Shown piece after piece: positions 62,966 to 64,000 of a DNA stretch of 64,000 nucleotides (position 1 is the stretch's first letter; every line of letters begins with the position of its first letter). Below the pieces are notes generated by a model. That model was not told the origin of the DNA and searched no databases. It was given only the letters and a program-made list of their open reading frames with translations. The translations under genes were made by a program, and so were the position numbers. The DNA comes from Pseudomonadota bacterium (GTDB lineage: Bacteria; Pseudomonadota; Gammaproteobacteria; Burkholderiales; Methylophilaceae). The stretch lies in assembly GCA_029782295.1 (NCBI GenBank), contig JAKOVB010000027.1:1-64000 (forward strand), given 5' to 3'.

Positions 62966-64000
62966 TACGATTGCTCCTTCGCCATTGTGGCGATTTCATT
63001 CAACAAATAGTCGTAGACACCGGGTGTCCTGTTTTCCAGCACGCGCAGATCACGCGTGAATTGCGGCACATCCGCGGGGTAGGCCCGCGCCGCCCGCCGC
63101 AATTGTACCAGCGCAGCCTCATGATCGCCCTTCAGTGCAAGCAGAACCACGTGCCGGTACACCAGCAGCCTGATCGGCGAGAAGTGCTGAGCGGAAAGGC
63201 TCAGCTTGAGCTTGTCATCCAGCAACTGCGGCGTGGGCTCGATCGAAGTGGCCAACACCAGTTCGACATAGGGCGACAGCAGGGAATCATGATGAATCCT
63301 GAGCAAATCGCGCGTCATGGCCGGCAGGTCATGATCCTTCACCTGCCCTTGCATCCCCTGCACCATCCATCGCTCCAGCGTCCCGTAGGCCTGCGCCAGA
63401 TTCGCCAGGCCGATCGTCCCCATCACCAGCATGGCCGCCAGCGCCGGACGCCCCACACGCTGCAATTGCAGGGCCAGCGCCTGCTGCTCTCCGGCGCCCA
63501 GCAGCACGGCAAATATGCTAAGGAAATAGGTGTACCACAACGGGTATTCCAGGAAACTGTGTATCCCGAGTACGGCCAGCAGGCTGAGCATCCACCATCG
63601 TTCGGGCGAGACTTCTCCCCTGACAGCCCGAAGCAGCCAGCCAGCGAGCAAACCGACGCTCGTCAGGGCCGCCAAACCGCCCAGTTCCGCCATCAGATGC
63701 AGCAGCAGATTATGCGCATGTTCGCTGGGCTCGATGGTGCCGCCCTGGAACCGATCCATCATGGCGAAGCTGTTCCAGTCGAATTGACCGAACCCCACGC
63801 CCAGCCAGGGTGACGAAACGAACATGTGCCAAGCCTGCTGCCATATCTGCAGGCGCATATCGACGCCGCTGACCTCGCGGAAAAGCCGCTCGTTCGGCAT
63901 GACCACGCCAGGGCCGCCGGACAAGCTCCCTAACCAGGGCAACGCATGCTGCAGGAACCAGAACGCCGGCAGCAGCCACAGGCAGGCCAGCAACAGCGAG
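62965..64000 (-). CDS. O-antigen ligase / PglL-type O-oligosaccharyltransferase, C-terminal part
   Basis: The last 345 codons of a polytopic membrane protein; the start lies beyond the right edge. The periplasmic Wzy_C segment has WLGVGFGQFDWN and the EHAHNLLLHLMAELG motif with catalytic-type histidines. Several membrane helices follow (WWMLSLLAVLGIHSFLEYPL). A cytoplasmic or periplasmic tail of about 130 residues with TPR-like character is typical of the PglL subgroup (Wzy_C_2). Such enzymes glycosylate pilins or other exported proteins; with a pilus locus 3 kb away, pilin is a possible target, though this is inference. The stop shares a base with the rhodanese start. Confidence 0.85.
   Translation of the reverse strand, partial: SLLLACLWLLPAFWFLQHALPWLGSLSGGPGVVMPNERLFREVSGVDMRLQIWQQAWHMFVSSPWLGVGFGQFDWNSFAMMDRFQGGTIEPSEHAHNLLLHLMAELGGLAALTSVGLLAGWLLRAVRGEVSPERWWMLSLLAVLGIHSFLEYPLWYTYFLSIFAVLLGAGEQQALALQLQRVGRPALAAMLVMGTIGLANLAQAYGTLERWMVQGMQGQVKDHDLPAMTRDLLRIHHDSLLSPYVELVLATSIEPTPQLLDDKLKLSLSAQHFSPIRLLVYRHVVLLALKGDHEAALVQLRRAARAYPADVPQFTRDLRVLENRTPGVYDYLLNEIATMAKEQS

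Noticed and set aside
1-64000. CRISPR arrays, insertion sequences, prophage or integrase genes
   Set aside because: No regularly spaced repeats, transposase, terminal inverted repeats or phage genes were seen anywhere in the window.

Overview
The window is a gene-dense (about 60% G+C, almost no gap over 250 bp) chromosomal segment of a betaproteobacterium. The evidence is gene order and content: tRNA-Val upstream of thrS, a miaB-phoH-ybeY-corC cluster with lnt close by, glyQ-glyS-gmhB-plsC, pcnB-folK-deoxynucleoside kinase-panB-panC, a bioB-F-H-C-D operon, a ccoNOQP-G-FixH-FixI cbb3 oxidase locus, and a complete MSHA-type pilus locus. This mix of microaerobic respiration and pili points to an environmental member of the Nitrosomonadales/Gallionellales/Sulfuricella group. 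That placement is inference; nothing in the window fixes the genus. I saw no insertion sequences, prophage, CRISPR array, rRNA or toxin-antitoxin genes.

Layout. 1-0.8 kb: 5' part of thrS with an attenuator-like leader, and tRNA-Val(GAC). 0.9-2.2 kb: a REC-REC-GGDEF diguanylate cyclase. 2.3-9.7 kb: miaB-phoH-ybeY-corC, then a block (BamE-like secreted protein, mscL, a radical SAM protein, a lone cyclic-nucleotide-binding domain) that separates corC from lnt. 9.7-14.7 kb: glyQ-glyS-gmhB-plsC-YgjP-like operon. 14.8-23.6 kb (minus): cbb3 oxidase (ccoNOQP), its assembly genes (ccoG, FixH-like, copper ATPase ccoI) and a SCO-family copper chaperone. 23.7-25.3 kb: ompW and a ketohexokinase-like PfkB kinase. 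25.4-29.1 kb: ilvE, a zinc-finger protein, murI, a Sel1-repeat protein and a histidine phosphatase. 29.2-35.1 kb: FadL-like porin, pcnB-folK-dNK-panB-panC and panD. 35.2-36.9 kb: an SHP-like cytochrome c and a methyl-accepting protein without a periplasmic sensor. 37.0-42.7 kb: the biotin operon led by an unknown membrane protein, and comF. 42.7-59.8 kb (minus): 17 consecutive msh genes. 59.9-64 kb: trmL, gpsA, SH3 protein, secB, grxC, rhodanese and a truncated O-antigen ligase/PglL-like gene.

How the genes work together. The pilus locus is the largest unit. MshE (c-di-GMP-binding-type assembly ATPase), MshG (platform) and MshI/MshI2/MshJ/MshK (inner-membrane alignment complex) drive major and minor pilins (MshA, B, C, D, O, P) through the MshL secretin, with MshM and MshN as accessory factors. 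The very large secreted LamG-containing MshQ is the best candidate for a tip or adhesin component. The MshEN domain and the GGEEF protein elsewhere in the window fit a c-di-GMP-controlled attachment lifestyle. The cbb3 cluster plus SCO indicates respiration at low oxygen, with copper delivery genes in place but no ccoS next to ccoI. Most remaining genes are housekeeping: tRNA modification and charging, ribosome maturation, lipoprotein acylation, and biotin, pantothenate and folate synthesis.
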